A DNA stretch of 64,000 bases, from the NCBI GenBank assembly GCA_963976815.1, contig CAXBLU010000005.1, forward strand, positions 62,001 through 126,000. Direction: 5' to 3'. The notes beneath the pieces are model-generated. The model did no database searches. It saw only the letters and a program-made list of their open reading frames with translations, and was not told the origin of the DNA. Origin of the DNA: JAHRVQ01 sp963976815 (GTDB lineage Bacteria > Pseudomonadota > Gammaproteobacteria > Pseudomonadales > Azotimanducaceae). Position numbers and translations under genes: made by a program. Positions 35,514-44,459 of this stretch are shown here, one piece after another; position 1 is the stretch's first letter, and each line of letters starts with the position of its first letter.

Positions 35514-36869
35514 ATGGCAGTACAAGACCACGTAACCCTGGAACAATTCATTGCAGGTGTGGAAAAACGCAACCCCCACCAGACAGAATTTATTCAAGCG
35601 GTTCATGAAGTAGCTGAAGATGTATTCGAATTTATTGAAGACAAAGAAAAATACCACTCGGCGCAGATCTTACGCCGGATGGCTGAACCAGATCGCGTGA
35701 TCAGCTTTCGAGTTTGTTGGGAAGATGACAACGGCAACATTCGCGTCCAGCGCGGCTGGCGAGTTCAAAATAACAACTCTATCGGACCTTACAAAGGTGG
35801 AATTCGATTCCACCCGAGCGTTAATGAAAGTGTCCTGAAGTTCCTGGCTTTTGAGCAAACTTTTAAAAACAGCCTGACCGGCCTCCCGATGGGTGGTGGT
35901 AAGGGTGGTGCTAACTTCAACCCTAAGGGTAAGTCCGATAACGAAATCATGCGATTCTGCCAGTCATTTATGACCGAGTTGTATCGCCACGTGGGTGAAG
36001 ATACCGATGTACCCGCCGGTGATATTGGGGTCGGTGCCCGTGAAATTGGCTATATGTTTGGTCAATATAAACGCATCACTAACAGGTTTACCGGTGTGTT
36101 GACCGGTAAAGGCCTGCAGTTTGGTGGCAGTCTGGTCCGCACAGAAGCCACGGGTTATGGTGCAGTTTACTTCCTACAAAATATGCTCGCTCACAAAGGC
36201 GATTCTATTGAAGGTAAATCCACGGTCATCTCAGGTTCCGGTAATGTGGCAACCCATGCAGCTGAAAAGATCCTCCAACTGGGCGGCAAGGTACTGACTC
36301 TATCGGACTCCAAGGGCTTTATTCACGATCCTGATGGCATTACCCAGGAAAAACTCGATTGGGTGAAAAACCTTAAGAATGTGACCCGCGGCCCAATTTC
36401 TGCTTACGCCGACGAATTTAAGGGTGCAACCTTCCATGAGGGTGAACGCCCCTGGAATGTGCCTTGTCAGCTTGCACTACCCTGTGCAACACAGAATGAG
36501 CTACCCGGTGAATCCGCCGCGGCACTCGTCAAAAACGGCTGTATTGGTGTTTCCGAAGGCGCCAACATGCCAACGGATCTCGACGGCCTTAAGGTCTTTA
36601 AGGATGCCGGCATTTGTTATGCGCCGGGCAAAGCTTCCAACGCCGGTGGCGTAGCGGTTTCCGGTCTTGAAATGAGCCAGAACTCAGCTCGGATTAGCTG
36701 GAGCGAAGCAGACCTTCAGAACCATCTGAAGACCATCATGAAAGATATCCACGACAACTGTCTGGAATATGGCGATAAAGGTGATGGGACTGTGGACTAT
36801 GTCAAAGGCGCTAATATTGCGGGCTTTGTAAAGGTTGCAGACGCTATGCTGGCTTTTGGTGTTGTCTAA
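35514..36869 (+). CDS. gdhA: NADP-type hexameric glutamate dehydrogenase
   Basis: 451 residues, the length of E. coli-type GdhA. Substrate and catalytic regions are GPYKGGIRFHPSVNESVLKFLAFEQ, GLPMGGGKGGANFNPKG (catalytic Lys), PAGDIGVGAREIGYMFG; the Rossmann part is VISGSGNVATHAAEKILQLG. It makes glutamate from 2-oxoglutarate and ammonium. The start at 35514 (MAVQDHVTLEQF) is chosen because the extra 17 codons from 35463 are unlike the family; GGAG precedes it. A strong terminator follows. The 232-base region upstream contains no other gene that I can support. Confidence 0.95.
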   Translation: MAVQDHVTLEQFIAGVEKRNPHQTEFIQAVHEVAEDVFEFIEDKEKYHSAQILRRMAEPDRVISFRVCWEDDNGNIRVQRGWRVQNNNSIGPYKGGIRFHPSVNESVLKFLAFEQTFKNSLTGLPMGGGKGGANFNPKGKSDNEIMRFCQSFMTELYRHVGEDTDVPAGDIGVGAREIGYMFGQYKRITNRFTGVLTGKGLQFGGSLVRTEATGYGAVYFLQNMLAHKGDSIEGKSTVISGSGNVATHAAEKILQLGGKVLTLSDSKGFIHDPDGITQEKLDWVKNLKNVTRGPISAYADEFKGATFHEGERPWNVPCQLALPCATQNELPGESAAALVKNGCIGVSEGANMPTDLDGLKVFKDAGICYAPGKASNAGGVAVSGLEMSQNSARISWSEADLQNHLKTIMKDIHDNCLEYGDKGDGTVDYVKGANIAGFVKVADAMLAFGVV

Positions 36870-36902
36870 ACCACGCTAAAGCAGGCTAAATAGCAAAACA
36901 AG

Positions 36903-36936
36903 ATACCCGGACAGTTCGCTGTCCGGGTATTTTTTT
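36903..36936 (+). terminator. Rho-independent terminator of gdhA
   Basis: Perfect 12-bp stem ATACCCGGACAG / CTGTCCGGGTAT with the exceptionally stable TTCG loop, followed directly by a run of T residues. Confidence 0.97.
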
Positions 36937-36992
36937 GCATTGTCTATTTGTATTAATGAATTATATTCACAAATGCCTGACCTTTTAGGGTA

Positions 36993-37020
36993 TTTACCTT
37001 TGTTTGCCGATAGTTACAAT
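36993..37020 (+). promoter_or_regulatory. Likely sigma-70 promoter of the CYP153-like gene
   Basis: TTTACC (-35, 36993-36998), a 16-base spacer and TACAAT (-10, 37015-37020) lie just upstream; GGAG at 37037-37040 and ATG at 37047 complete the start. The leader would be only ~20 bases. A second candidate is TTGTCT-16-TATATT slightly upstream. Prediction only. Confidence 0.55.
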
Positions 37021-37046
37021 GTCCACTCGAATTTACGGAGAAGACA

Positions 37047-38306
37047 ATGAGCGAAGCGATCGCCCGACCAAGCACCGACATACCTGACCCCTATTCCCTG
37101 CCACTGGAGGACGTAAACCCACTCAACGATGTGCTTTTTGAGCACAATGCCCATTGGGCTTACTTCGAACGTCTTCGTAACGAAGACCCCGTACACTTTA
37201 GTGAAGATGAAGAGTTTGGCCGTTATTGGCACGTCACCAAGTTTAAGGACATCATGGAAATTGATAAAAACCATGACCTGTTCTCATCGGAAGGCGGAAT
37301 TACCATTGGTCCACCGCTGAATGCACCCCCCGAAAGACTTCAAACTCGCATGTTTATCGCTATGGACCCGCCCACCCATGATGTCCAACGCGCCACCGTA
37401 AGCCCAGTTGTACAGCCAATTAACCTCGCTAAACTTGAAGGCACCATTCGTGAGAGAGCAGGTAAGATCCTGGACTCACTACCCGTGGGAGAAACCTTTA
37501 ACTGGGTCGACCTGGTCTCGATTGAGCTCACGACACAAATGCTCGCCACCCTGTTCGACTTCCCTTTCGAAGATCGTCGCAAACTCACCCGTTGGTCAGA
37601 TGTCGCAACGGCTGCACCTGGCACACTGGTTGAAAGCGAAGAGCAACGTCGAGAAGAACTGCTTGAATGCCTTGCCTACTTCACTCGACTTTGGAACGAG
37701 CGCGTTAATGCTCCGCCCAGCAGTGACTTAATTTCAATGCTCGCCCACGGTGAAGAAACTCGCGATATGGAACCAATGGAGTTTCTCGGCAACCTGATCC
37801 TGCTGATTGTCGGAGGCAATGATACAACCCGAAATAGCATAACTGGCGGGGTTCTGGCGTTAAACCAAAATCCTGAAGAATACGACAAGCTAAGGGCCAA
37901 GCCTGAATTGATCCCTAACATGGTCGCAGAGATCATCCGTTGGCAAACACCTCTGGCTTATATGCGTCGCACTGCAAACGAAGACACTATCCTCGGCGGC
38001 AAGCAAATCAAAGCCGGCGACCGTGTCTTGATGTGGTATGTCTCTGGCAACCGAGATGAAGATGCAATCGAGCGGGCAAACGATTTTATTATTGATCGTG
38101 CAAAAGCCCGTCACCACGTATCGTTTGGGTTCGGCATTCACCGCTGCATGGGTAACCGTCTAGCGGAAATGCAACTTCGCGTCGTCTGGGAAGAAATCAT
38201 GAAGCGCTTTGACAAGATTGAAGTGGTTGGTGAGCCAACTCGCGTGCGATCTTCCTTTGTCAAAGGCTACACGGATCTTCAAGTCCGGGTGCACCCTAAG
38301 AAATAG
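37047..38306 (+). CDS. Cytochrome P450, CYP153 family (alkane/fatty-acid terminal hydroxylase type)
   Basis: 419 residues. Haem-ligand motif FGFGIHRCMGNRLAE (C367), acid-alcohol motif GGNDTTRN (256-263) and the KETLR equivalent EIIRW. MFIAMDPPTHDVQRATVSP, NWVDLVSIELTTQMLATLFDFPFEDRRKLTRWSDV and SSFVKGYTDL match, from memory, the CYP153 medium-chain alkane hydroxylases, which act with a [2Fe-2S] ferredoxin and ferredoxin reductase. Neither partner gene is adjacent. The gene is bracketed by a strong promoter and a perfect hairpin terminator, so it is an independent unit. Substrate is likely an n-alkane, fatty acid or terpene. Confidence 0.92.
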   Translation: MSEAIARPSTDIPDPYSLPLEDVNPLNDVLFEHNAHWAYFERLRNEDPVHFSEDEEFGRYWHVTKFKDIMEIDKNHDLFSSEGGITIGPPLNAPPERLQTRMFIAMDPPTHDVQRATVSPVVQPINLAKLEGTIRERAGKILDSLPVGETFNWVDLVSIELTTQMLATLFDFPFEDRRKLTRWSDVATAAPGTLVESEEQRREELLECLAYFTRLWNERVNAPPSSDLISMLAHGEETRDMEPMEFLGNLILLIVGGNDTTRNSITGGVLALNQNPEEYDKLRAKPELIPNMVAEIIRWQTPLAYMRRTANEDTILGGKQIKAGDRVLMWYVSGNRDEDAIERANDFIIDRAKARHHVSFGFGIHRCMGNRLAEMQLRVVWEEIMKRFDKIEVVGEPTRVRSSFVKGYTDLQVRVHPKK

Positions 38307-38328
38307 GACTCAGTTAAAATAACCACCG

Positions 38329-38363
38329 GTGACGGAGATTAGAAACGATCTAATCTCCGTCAC
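38329..38363. terminator. Bidirectional hairpin terminator between CYP153 and acyl-CoA dehydrogenase genes
   Basis: Perfect 15-bp inverted repeat GTGACGGAGATTAGA / TCTAATCTCCGTCAC with a 5-base loop. It lies between convergent genes, so it may terminate either transcript. The T-rich flank is short on both sides. Confidence 0.85.
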
Positions 38364-38374
38364 TGCCTTCCAGT

Positions 38375-39532
38375 TTAAAAAGACCTTGGCATTTTCAGCA
38401 CGTGCTCGCCGATAAAACTCAAGATCAGATTGGTTGAAATCGGTGCGATTTGATACAGCCTGGTTTCCCGGAACTTCCGTTCAATATGATACTCCCGGGC
38501 AAAGGCAAAGCCACCGTGGGTCTGCATACAGACATCCCCTGCTCTCCAGGACGCCTCTGACGCGAGCATCTTGGCCATATTCGCCTCGGCACCGGCAGAC
38601 TCCCCTTGATCAAACATCCGCGCTGCCTTTTCGACCATTAAGGCAGCCGCTTCTATCTCTGCGTAACAGCGGGCAATGGGAAACTGAACGCCCTGGTTTT
38701 GACCAATAGGTCGATCAAAAACCACTCGATCCCGGGCATAGGCACTGGCTTTGTCTATAAAGTATCGACCATCTCCCACACATTCTGCCGCAATTAATAT
38801 TCTTTCTGCATTCATGCCGTCTAATATCACTTTGAAGCCCTGACCTTCTTCGCCTAATAGGTTATCGGCGGGTATCGTCAAGTCATCGAAAAACAATTCA
38901 CAGGAATGGTGGTTGATCATTGACTCTATCGGCTGAATCTTGAGCCCGTTTTTTATTGCCTCGGGAACATCAATCAGAAATGCCGACAAACCTTCAGTCT
39001 TCTTATTGACCTCGGACTTTGGTGTGGTTCGTGCCAACAGCACCATTAAGTCGCTATGTTCAATCCTGGAGATCCAAACCTTCTGGCCATTGATGACATA
39101 ACTATCCCCTACTCGTTTGGCAAACGTCTTAAGACTGGTGGTATCTGTTCCCGTGGTAGGTTCCGTCACTCCAAAACTCTGCAAGCGAAGTTCTCCAGCA
39201 GCAATTTTGGGTAAATAGTAGTTTTTTTGCTCATCGCTACCATGCCGCAGAACTGAACCCATGACGTACATTTGAGCGTGACAGGCCCCCGCATGAGCAC
39301 CGGAGCGACAAACCTCTTCCATCACAACTGATGCTTCAAGTACTCCTAACCCAGCACCACCATAAGCTTCTGGTATCAACACCGTGAGGAACCCCGCGGT
39401 AGTGAGTTCTTTCACAAATTCTGTTGGGTAGCCTCGAGTGTTATCTAAAGCAAGCCAATAGTCTTCACCATACCGCTCGCAAAGTTGACGTACAGAGTGA
39501 CGGATCTCCGTCAATTCGGGGAATTCAGCCAT
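38375..39532 (-). CDS. Acyl-CoA dehydrogenase
   Basis: 385 residues with full acyl-CoA dehydrogenase signature segments: LQSFGVTEPTTGTDTTSLKTFAKR, GQKVWISRIEHSDLMVLLAR, ERILIAAECVGDGRYFIDKA and, near the end, GDVCMQTHGGFAFAREYHIERKFRETRLYQIAPISTNL. It oxidises acyl-CoA to enoyl-CoA, using ETF. Convergent with the CYP153 gene; no other beta-oxidation gene adjoins it. Downstream of a short gap comes the hybrid kinase gene on the same strand. Confidence 0.93.
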   Translation of the reverse strand: MAEFPELTEIRHSVRQLCERYGEDYWLALDNTRGYPTEFVKELTTAGFLTVLIPEAYGGAGLGVLEASVVMEEVCRSGAHAGACHAQMYVMGSVLRHGSDEQKNYYLPKIAAGELRLQSFGVTEPTTGTDTTSLKTFAKRVGDSYVINGQKVWISRIEHSDLMVLLARTTPKSEVNKKTEGLSAFLIDVPEAIKNGLKIQPIESMINHHSCELFFDDLTIPADNLLGEEGQGFKVILDGMNAERILIAAECVGDGRYFIDKASAYARDRVVFDRPIGQNQGVQFPIARCYAEIEAAALMVEKAARMFDQGESAGAEANMAKMLASEASWRAGDVCMQTHGGFAFAREYHIERKFRETRLYQIAPISTNLILSFIGEHVLKMPRSF

Positions 39533-39572
39533 GGCTACCTACCAGAAAAATGAGATCAGAAAGTGTAACGAT

Positions 39573-42500
39573 TTAGTCGGTGTTCGCCCAGCGGCGCATG
39601 ACCGTGGACAAAGCTTCAACGTTAACAGGTTTAGACATGTAGTCGTCCATCCCCGCATCAATACAGGCTTCGCGATCGCTGTCGAGAACATTAGCCGTCA
39701 TTGCAACTATAGGCGTCCGGGTAAGCTTATTTTCACTCTCTAAAATTCTAATCTCGCTGGTAGCAGTCATGCCGTCCTTTTCCGGCATGCGACAATCCAT
39801 AAAAATCATGTTGTAGGGAAGCGTATCCCACATATCCAATGCCTCAATGCCATTGGCTGCGACATCCACACGACAACCTAATTTAGTTAACATCCGGCTG
39901 ATGACCTTCTGATTTACGACGTTGTCCTCCGCCAGCAATACTCGTACGCCATCGTACAATGCCGCGGCTTCCATGCTCGCTGACACACCACTGGCTACTG
40001 CTTCGGTGTTGATAGCACGTTTAATTTCCGTAACCAAGTTGCGGTAGTCCACGGGGATCGTAATAAACCTTTTGCAACCTACTCGCTGCAATCGCTTTCG
40101 CTGCTTTGACCAAACGGAGGTTAGAATAATTTCATCATAGTCATAGCCCGATAAATCACGATGTCGCTGAATTACGTCCGAGGAAATTGAATCTGGAAGA
40201 AAAATGAGATCACCGGGTTCAACAAGTTCTTCTAAGTGAAGGTTTCGGCTAGCTGTGATGCCTAAATGAGCCAGCTTATCAATCAGGGCATTTGCGACTT
40301 CATCGTTACCGTAGAAAACCGATGCAGTTACCCCGTCAAACCGCTCAGACAATTCTGGGTCGATCGCAGTGGTGTCCGTTTCAAACTCAAGCCGAAACCA
40401 GAATCTGGCGCCGCCTTTTTCATTGCTTTCGAGACCAATGTTGCCGCCCATCAACTCAACCAACCGCTTACAAATTGCCAATCCAAGCCCGGTTCCACCG
40501 TACTTCCTTGTTGTGGAGGCATCTGCCTGGTGAAACGACTCAAACAATTGATCTTGAATTTCTATGGGAATACCAATTCCCGTATCACTGACTGAAATTT
40601 CCAACGTAACGTGATGATCAGCGGATGTTCCCCGGGACGACACCTCCTTAACTTCTACGGTGATACTGCCGCTCTCTGTGAACTTTACGGCATTACCCAC
40701 TAAATTCAGCAATATTTGACGAACACGACCGACATCGCCGTGGATTCGATGGGCCACATCCATTGGATAATTCACCAATAGGGGCACAGTTGATTCGTTA
40801 GATTTACTTTGACTGATTTCAAAGACTTCAGAGACCGCTGTCCTTAAATCAAAAAGTGCTGACTCAACCTCTAGTTTACCAGCATCCATTTTGGAGAAAT
40901 CTAATATGTCATTAATGATGGTGAGCAACGCTTCACCGGATGAGTGGATGATTCGAGCAGTTTCTTGTTGCTCTTCATTTAGTTCCGTATCAAGCAGCAA
41001 CTGAGCCATTCCTAGGATGCCATTCATAGGCGTCCGAATCTCGTGACTCATGGTCGCGAGGAATTCGGTTTTTGCTTTCGCCGCATTTTCCGCCCGCTCT
41101 TTCGCCGCGAGTATTTCTCTTTCGAATCGTTTTCGACCGGTGATATCACGGAAAACCAAAATATAGAGCTTTTGATCGACCAGCCGGGCTTCACTTACCG
41201 CAAACTCAACTGGCAACAGTAAACCATGTTCGTTCTTCAGGTAGGCTTCTCTTAAATCCCCATCGGCAACACTGGCCCAGGAACTCAATGGCGCGCCGTG
41301 AACTAAAAACGCCGAACGAATCTCGTTACCGTCGACGGATTCAGACGTACGCTTCAACAATGCCTTAGCCTTCGGATTCATCGATTGCAGCGTCCCGTTC
41401 GCATTAATTGCTACAATGCCGTCAGCTACGTTGTTAAGTACCGCAGCCAAGGTTGTCACATGATCTTGAATCTCATGTTGGGCTTCTTTTCGCGCTGTAA
41501 TGTTATTACTCGTACCGGCCATGAGTAGCGCTTTTCCGTCGTCATCCCGATAGACGCGACCCCGGGCAAGAATCCAGATCACCCGTCCATCGGCACCCAC
41601 CAACCGGTACTCATCAATATATTCTTCTTCTGCACCACTCACGGCGGCCGCGATTGTCGCCTCAACGCGATCACGGTCGGCAGGATGAACTCTTGCGATC
41701 CCCGATTGGCCGTCACCTGAAAGCTCGCTGGTTGATACACCAAGCCAATTTGCAACAGCGTTGGTTGTGGTGAACGTGTCAAGCTTGAGATTCCATTCCC
41801 AGATATCAGTATCAGAACCGTCCAGGGCACGCTGGTATCGATTTCTAATCTCGACTTCCAACTTTTTTAGTCGTAGGACCGAAGTACTGTCTTTGCCAAT
41901 TAAGACCAGCAGCGGTCGATGCATTTGATGCAAACTCGCATTTGCAACAAAGGTGTATTGGCTACCATCTTTTCTGAGCAGCACTTGCTCAGTTTCCATC
42001 TGGCGCACATGTTCGACCTCCGCCTTTAGGCCGCCTAATTGTGCCGTTCCATCTGAAAAGTAATCATCGACAATAATCTCAAAGAGTTCCCCAGAGCTGT
42101 AACCCAGATTACTCAATGCGGTTTCGTTGGCGTAAACCAGCTTAAAACTAGCTGCATCAAAAACAATGACCTCGTGACCACTATTGGCCACGGCTTCAGT
42201 GAGGATGCTGTTGAGCTGTTCATTGGTTTTACGCCGGGAGACATCAAAAATCACCCCATTAACAAATTCTACATGGCCCTCTGCGTCTCGTTCGATTTTG
42301 CCCCGGAAGTTGATCCAACTACGGGAGCCATTTTGTTTTTCTATCTCAAGATCAAAATCCCAGCGATCGTCGGCATTCAGTGTCTCCTGAAGCCTCATCG
42401 GTAAACTCTTGCCACCATCAACACTGAGACTAAAAACGTGCCCGGCGGTTTCAAAGTAACTGACCGGATAGCCAGTGAGGGATTCAATTTGCTCACTCGC

Positions 42501-42617
42501 GTAAATGACCTGTCCCGTAGACCAGTTCGCCTTAAACACACAAGCATCAACCGTCGACATGATGTCCGCAAGAACCTCATGGTGAGTGATGGACTGGGGG
42601 GGATTAGCCTTGGACAT
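39573..42617 (-). CDS. Multi-PAS hybrid histidine kinase with receiver domain
   Basis: 1014 residues from ATG 42617, preceded by GAGAGG (the longer frame to 42695 lacks one). At least four PAS-type segments span ~15-500 (VDACVFKANWSTGQVIYASEQ, FDAASFKLVYANET, RYQRALDGSDTDIWEWNLK, VADGIVAINANGTLQSM). HisKA has H525 (MSHEIRTPMNGI); the ATPase has NLVGNAVKFT, DTGIGIP, GTGLGLAICKRL. Residues ~765-870 form a degenerate receiver-like segment without an obvious Asp. The C-terminal REC has D941 (MIFMDCRMPEKDG). No TM helix, so it is a cytoplasmic sensor. No output regulator is adjacent. Confidence 0.93.
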   Translation of the reverse strand: MSKANPPQSITHHEVLADIMSTVDACVFKANWSTGQVIYASEQIESLTGYPVSYFETAGHVFSLSVDGGKSLPMRLQETLNADDRWDFDLEIEKQNGSRSWINFRGKIERDAEGHVEFVNGVIFDVSRRKTNEQLNSILTEAVANSGHEVIVFDAASFKLVYANETALSNLGYSSGELFEIIVDDYFSDGTAQLGGLKAEVEHVRQMETEQVLLRKDGSQYTFVANASLHQMHRPLLVLIGKDSTSVLRLKKLEVEIRNRYQRALDGSDTDIWEWNLKLDTFTTTNAVANWLGVSTSELSGDGQSGIARVHPADRDRVEATIAAAVSGAEEEYIDEYRLVGADGRVIWILARGRVYRDDDGKALLMAGTSNNITARKEAQHEIQDHVTTLAAVLNNVADGIVAINANGTLQSMNPKAKALLKRTSESVDGNEIRSAFLVHGAPLSSWASVADGDLREAYLKNEHGLLLPVEFAVSEARLVDQKLYILVFRDITGRKRFEREILAAKERAENAAKAKTEFLATMSHEIRTPMNGILGMAQLLLDTELNEEQQETARIIHSSGEALLTIINDILDFSKMDAGKLEVESALFDLRTAVSEVFEISQSKSNESTVPLLVNYPMDVAHRIHGDVGRVRQILLNLVGNAVKFTESGSITVEVKEVSSRGTSADHHVTLEISVSDTGIGIPIEIQDQLFESFHQADASTTRKYGGTGLGLAICKRLVELMGGNIGLESNEKGGARFWFRLEFETDTTAIDPELSERFDGVTASVFYGNDEVANALIDKLAHLGITASRNLHLEELVEPGDLIFLPDSISSDVIQRHRDLSGYDYDEIILTSVWSKQRKRLQRVGCKRFITIPVDYRNLVTEIKRAINTEAVASGVSASMEAAALYDGVRVLLAEDNVVNQKVISRMLTKLGCRVDVAANGIEALDMWDTLPYNMIFMDCRMPEKDGMTATSEIRILESENKLTRTPIVAMTANVLDSDREACIDAGMDDYMSKPVNVEALSTVMRRWANTD

Positions 42618-42689
42618 GCCTCTCGATTGATTGCTGTTGGTAACTAATTGAGTATAGTCAGTGATTCGAAAGCCAAGAGGGAATCGGTT

Positions 42690-43568
42690 ATGCAACGTTG
42701 GCAGATCGGCGATGTCACCATTACAAGAATAGTAGAACTAGAAGTGACCGGTGGAACCCGGTTCATTTTGCCGGACGCAACACGAGAAGCAGTCCAGCCT
42801 ATTTCCTGGCTACAACCCCATTTTGCTGATGAATTGGGCAATCTTGTGACCAGTGTGCACGCTCTCATTATCGAAACACCAAAGCGTCAAATTATTGTCG
42901 ATACTTGTATTGGTAACGATAAGCCTCGCAATATTCCGAGCTGGAACATGCTACAGCTGCCATTTCTAGAGGATCTTACCCAGGCAGGCTACGACCGCCT
43001 TGAGATAGACACAGTCCTGTGCACCCACCTACACGTTGATCATGTCGGTTGGAATACTATGTGGCAGAACGACGCGTGGGTACCAACCTTCCCCAACGCG
43101 GATTATTTGATGGCAGAGCAAGAGTTCAACTATTGGATCACCCAGGATGAGCCTGATTATGGAGATGTGATCGGCGACTCAGTTCGCCCGGTGTTCGATG
43201 CTGGTCTGGTGAAACTGGTTGAACTCAACCATCAGGTTTGTGACGAGATATCGTTAGAACCGACCCTGGGACACACGCCGGGACATGTCAGCGTGAACAT
43301 CCGTTCGAAAGGTCAACACGCGGTCATTACCGGTGATTGTATTCATCACCCCTGTCAGTTCGCCCGGAATGATTGGTCCAGTAGTGCCGATTACGACGCC
43401 AAAGTTGCCAAACAAACGCGAACCGACCTTTTTGAGAAACTGGTCGACACGCAAACCCTTGTGATTGGCACTCACTTCCCAACCCCGACCGCAGGATATT
43501 TAAAACGTGACGGTGCAGCGTACTGGCTAGACACCAAAATTGACGAGAAATTTAGCCGTAGCGGATGA
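42690..43568 (+). CDS. MBL-fold metallohydrolase
   Basis: 292 residues from ATG 42690, with AAGAGGG eight bases upstream; the upstream frame lacks family sequence. The motif CTHLHVDHVGWN gives H113, H115, D117, H118; further ligands lie in GHTPGHVSVNI and ITGDCIHH. Divergent from the hybrid kinase gene. This is an AttM/lactonase-like or quinolone/ester MBL branch; the substrate is unknown. Ends two bases before the convergent DUF1631-like gene. Confidence 0.88.
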   Translation: MQRWQIGDVTITRIVELEVTGGTRFILPDATREAVQPISWLQPHFADELGNLVTSVHALIIETPKRQIIVDTCIGNDKPRNIPSWNMLQLPFLEDLTQAGYDRLEIDTVLCTHLHVDHVGWNTMWQNDAWVPTFPNADYLMAEQEFNYWITQDEPDYGDVIGDSVRPVFDAGLVKLVELNHQVCDEISLEPTLGHTPGHVSVNIRSKGQHAVITGDCIHHPCQFARNDWSSSADYDAKVAKQTRTDLFEKLVDTQTLVIGTHFPTPTAGYLKRDGAAYWLDTKIDEKFSRSG

Positions 43569-43569
43569 G

Positions 43570-44202
43570 CTACTTGGACAACGAGTTAAAGCCCTGCTCA
43601 GCCAGACTCTGATTCGAAAGTGCTAAAACCTGACCGAAGCGATCCATGACAAATCGGTTGTACAAAGGGAGCAGCAAGCATCGCTCATTGTGCTTCAATT
43701 CTAGTTTTTCGGTCGCGTGCCAGAAACATAGATAAAAATTTCCGGGTAGCATGGGGTGGAATGTCAGCTCGGTACCCGCCAGCACGCTAAATCGCTGTCG
43801 TAGCTCCTCAAGCAGGATCTTGTAATGATTTTGGTTCCGATCAGCGTAGATCTTTAGCAACTCCTGAACATCCTCCGGCGGATTGCCCAGCGCAGGCTGA
43901 TCGCGTCTATTCAGAAGATTGACCCAGGCATGGTTCATCAAAGAGTTGTAGTACTCGCGGTATGGCACCGACCGCACCTTTAGCGCCCGGGTGACATTAA
44001 AATGCTGTCCGAGCATCTCTTCTTCTTTGCAGCCGTACATTTCTTCAAACAATGCATCCGCTGCGTTTTCTACTAACCCATCGAACAAGTAGTCCAGTTT
44101 TGTGTCAACACTCTTCTTGACGCGTTTAACCACCTGTATAGCCCTGGTTCGATTGCTCACAGGTAGCACGATGATATCTGCCGTTTGCGTATTCGCTTTC
44201 AC
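43570..44202 (-). CDS. Hypothetical protein, DUF1631-like N-terminal region
   Basis: 210 residues, helical, no signal or TM. LDYLFDGLVENAADALFEEMYGCKEEEM resembles the N-terminal segment of DUF1631 proteins, but the C-terminal half (LAGTELTFHPMLPGNFYLCFWHATEKL) does not extend to their usual several-hundred-residue length, so it is a stand-alone short form. The homology is weak and from memory. Convergent with the MBL gene; 257 bases without a gene lie upstream. Confidence 0.6.
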   Translation of the reverse strand: MKANTQTADIIVLPVSNRTRAIQVVKRVKKSVDTKLDYLFDGLVENAADALFEEMYGCKEEEMLGQHFNVTRALKVRSVPYREYYNSLMNHAWVNLLNRRDQPALGNPPEDVQELLKIYADRNQNHYKILLEELRQRFSVLAGTELTFHPMLPGNFYLCFWHATEKLELKHNERCLLLPLYNRFVMDRFGQVLALSNQSLAEQGFNSLSK

Positions 44203-44459
44203 TAAGTAGCCCGGGTGTTAGTTAGTTGAAAATCGTTGCTTGCTCACAATTCAAGCACCGCTATCGGCACTTGCACAGGACAATAGGTTTGGATGTGTGT
44301 TTGTGTGCACTGGGTCACAATCTACAACACGACTGCGTCATGTTTTACTAATAGAAGCCTGACGGCGGCCAATTCTGGATCGACGGCGAAACCCAAGACA
44401 AACGGATTAAAAGGACCGATGGTGTATAGTCTTTCCTGTTAGTTTTTACCGGATGATCT

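Noticed and set aside
35369..35608. A TTG-started Cys-rich frame upstream of and overlapping gdhA
   Set aside because: It overlaps gdhA in another frame and lacks a ribosome binding site; the Cys pattern occurs by chance in this region.
44203..44459. Possible RNA gene in the 257-base gap before the second MBL gene
   Set aside because: No tRNA-like cloverleaf, strong hairpin or terminator was found; only weak promoter-like sequence near 44425.
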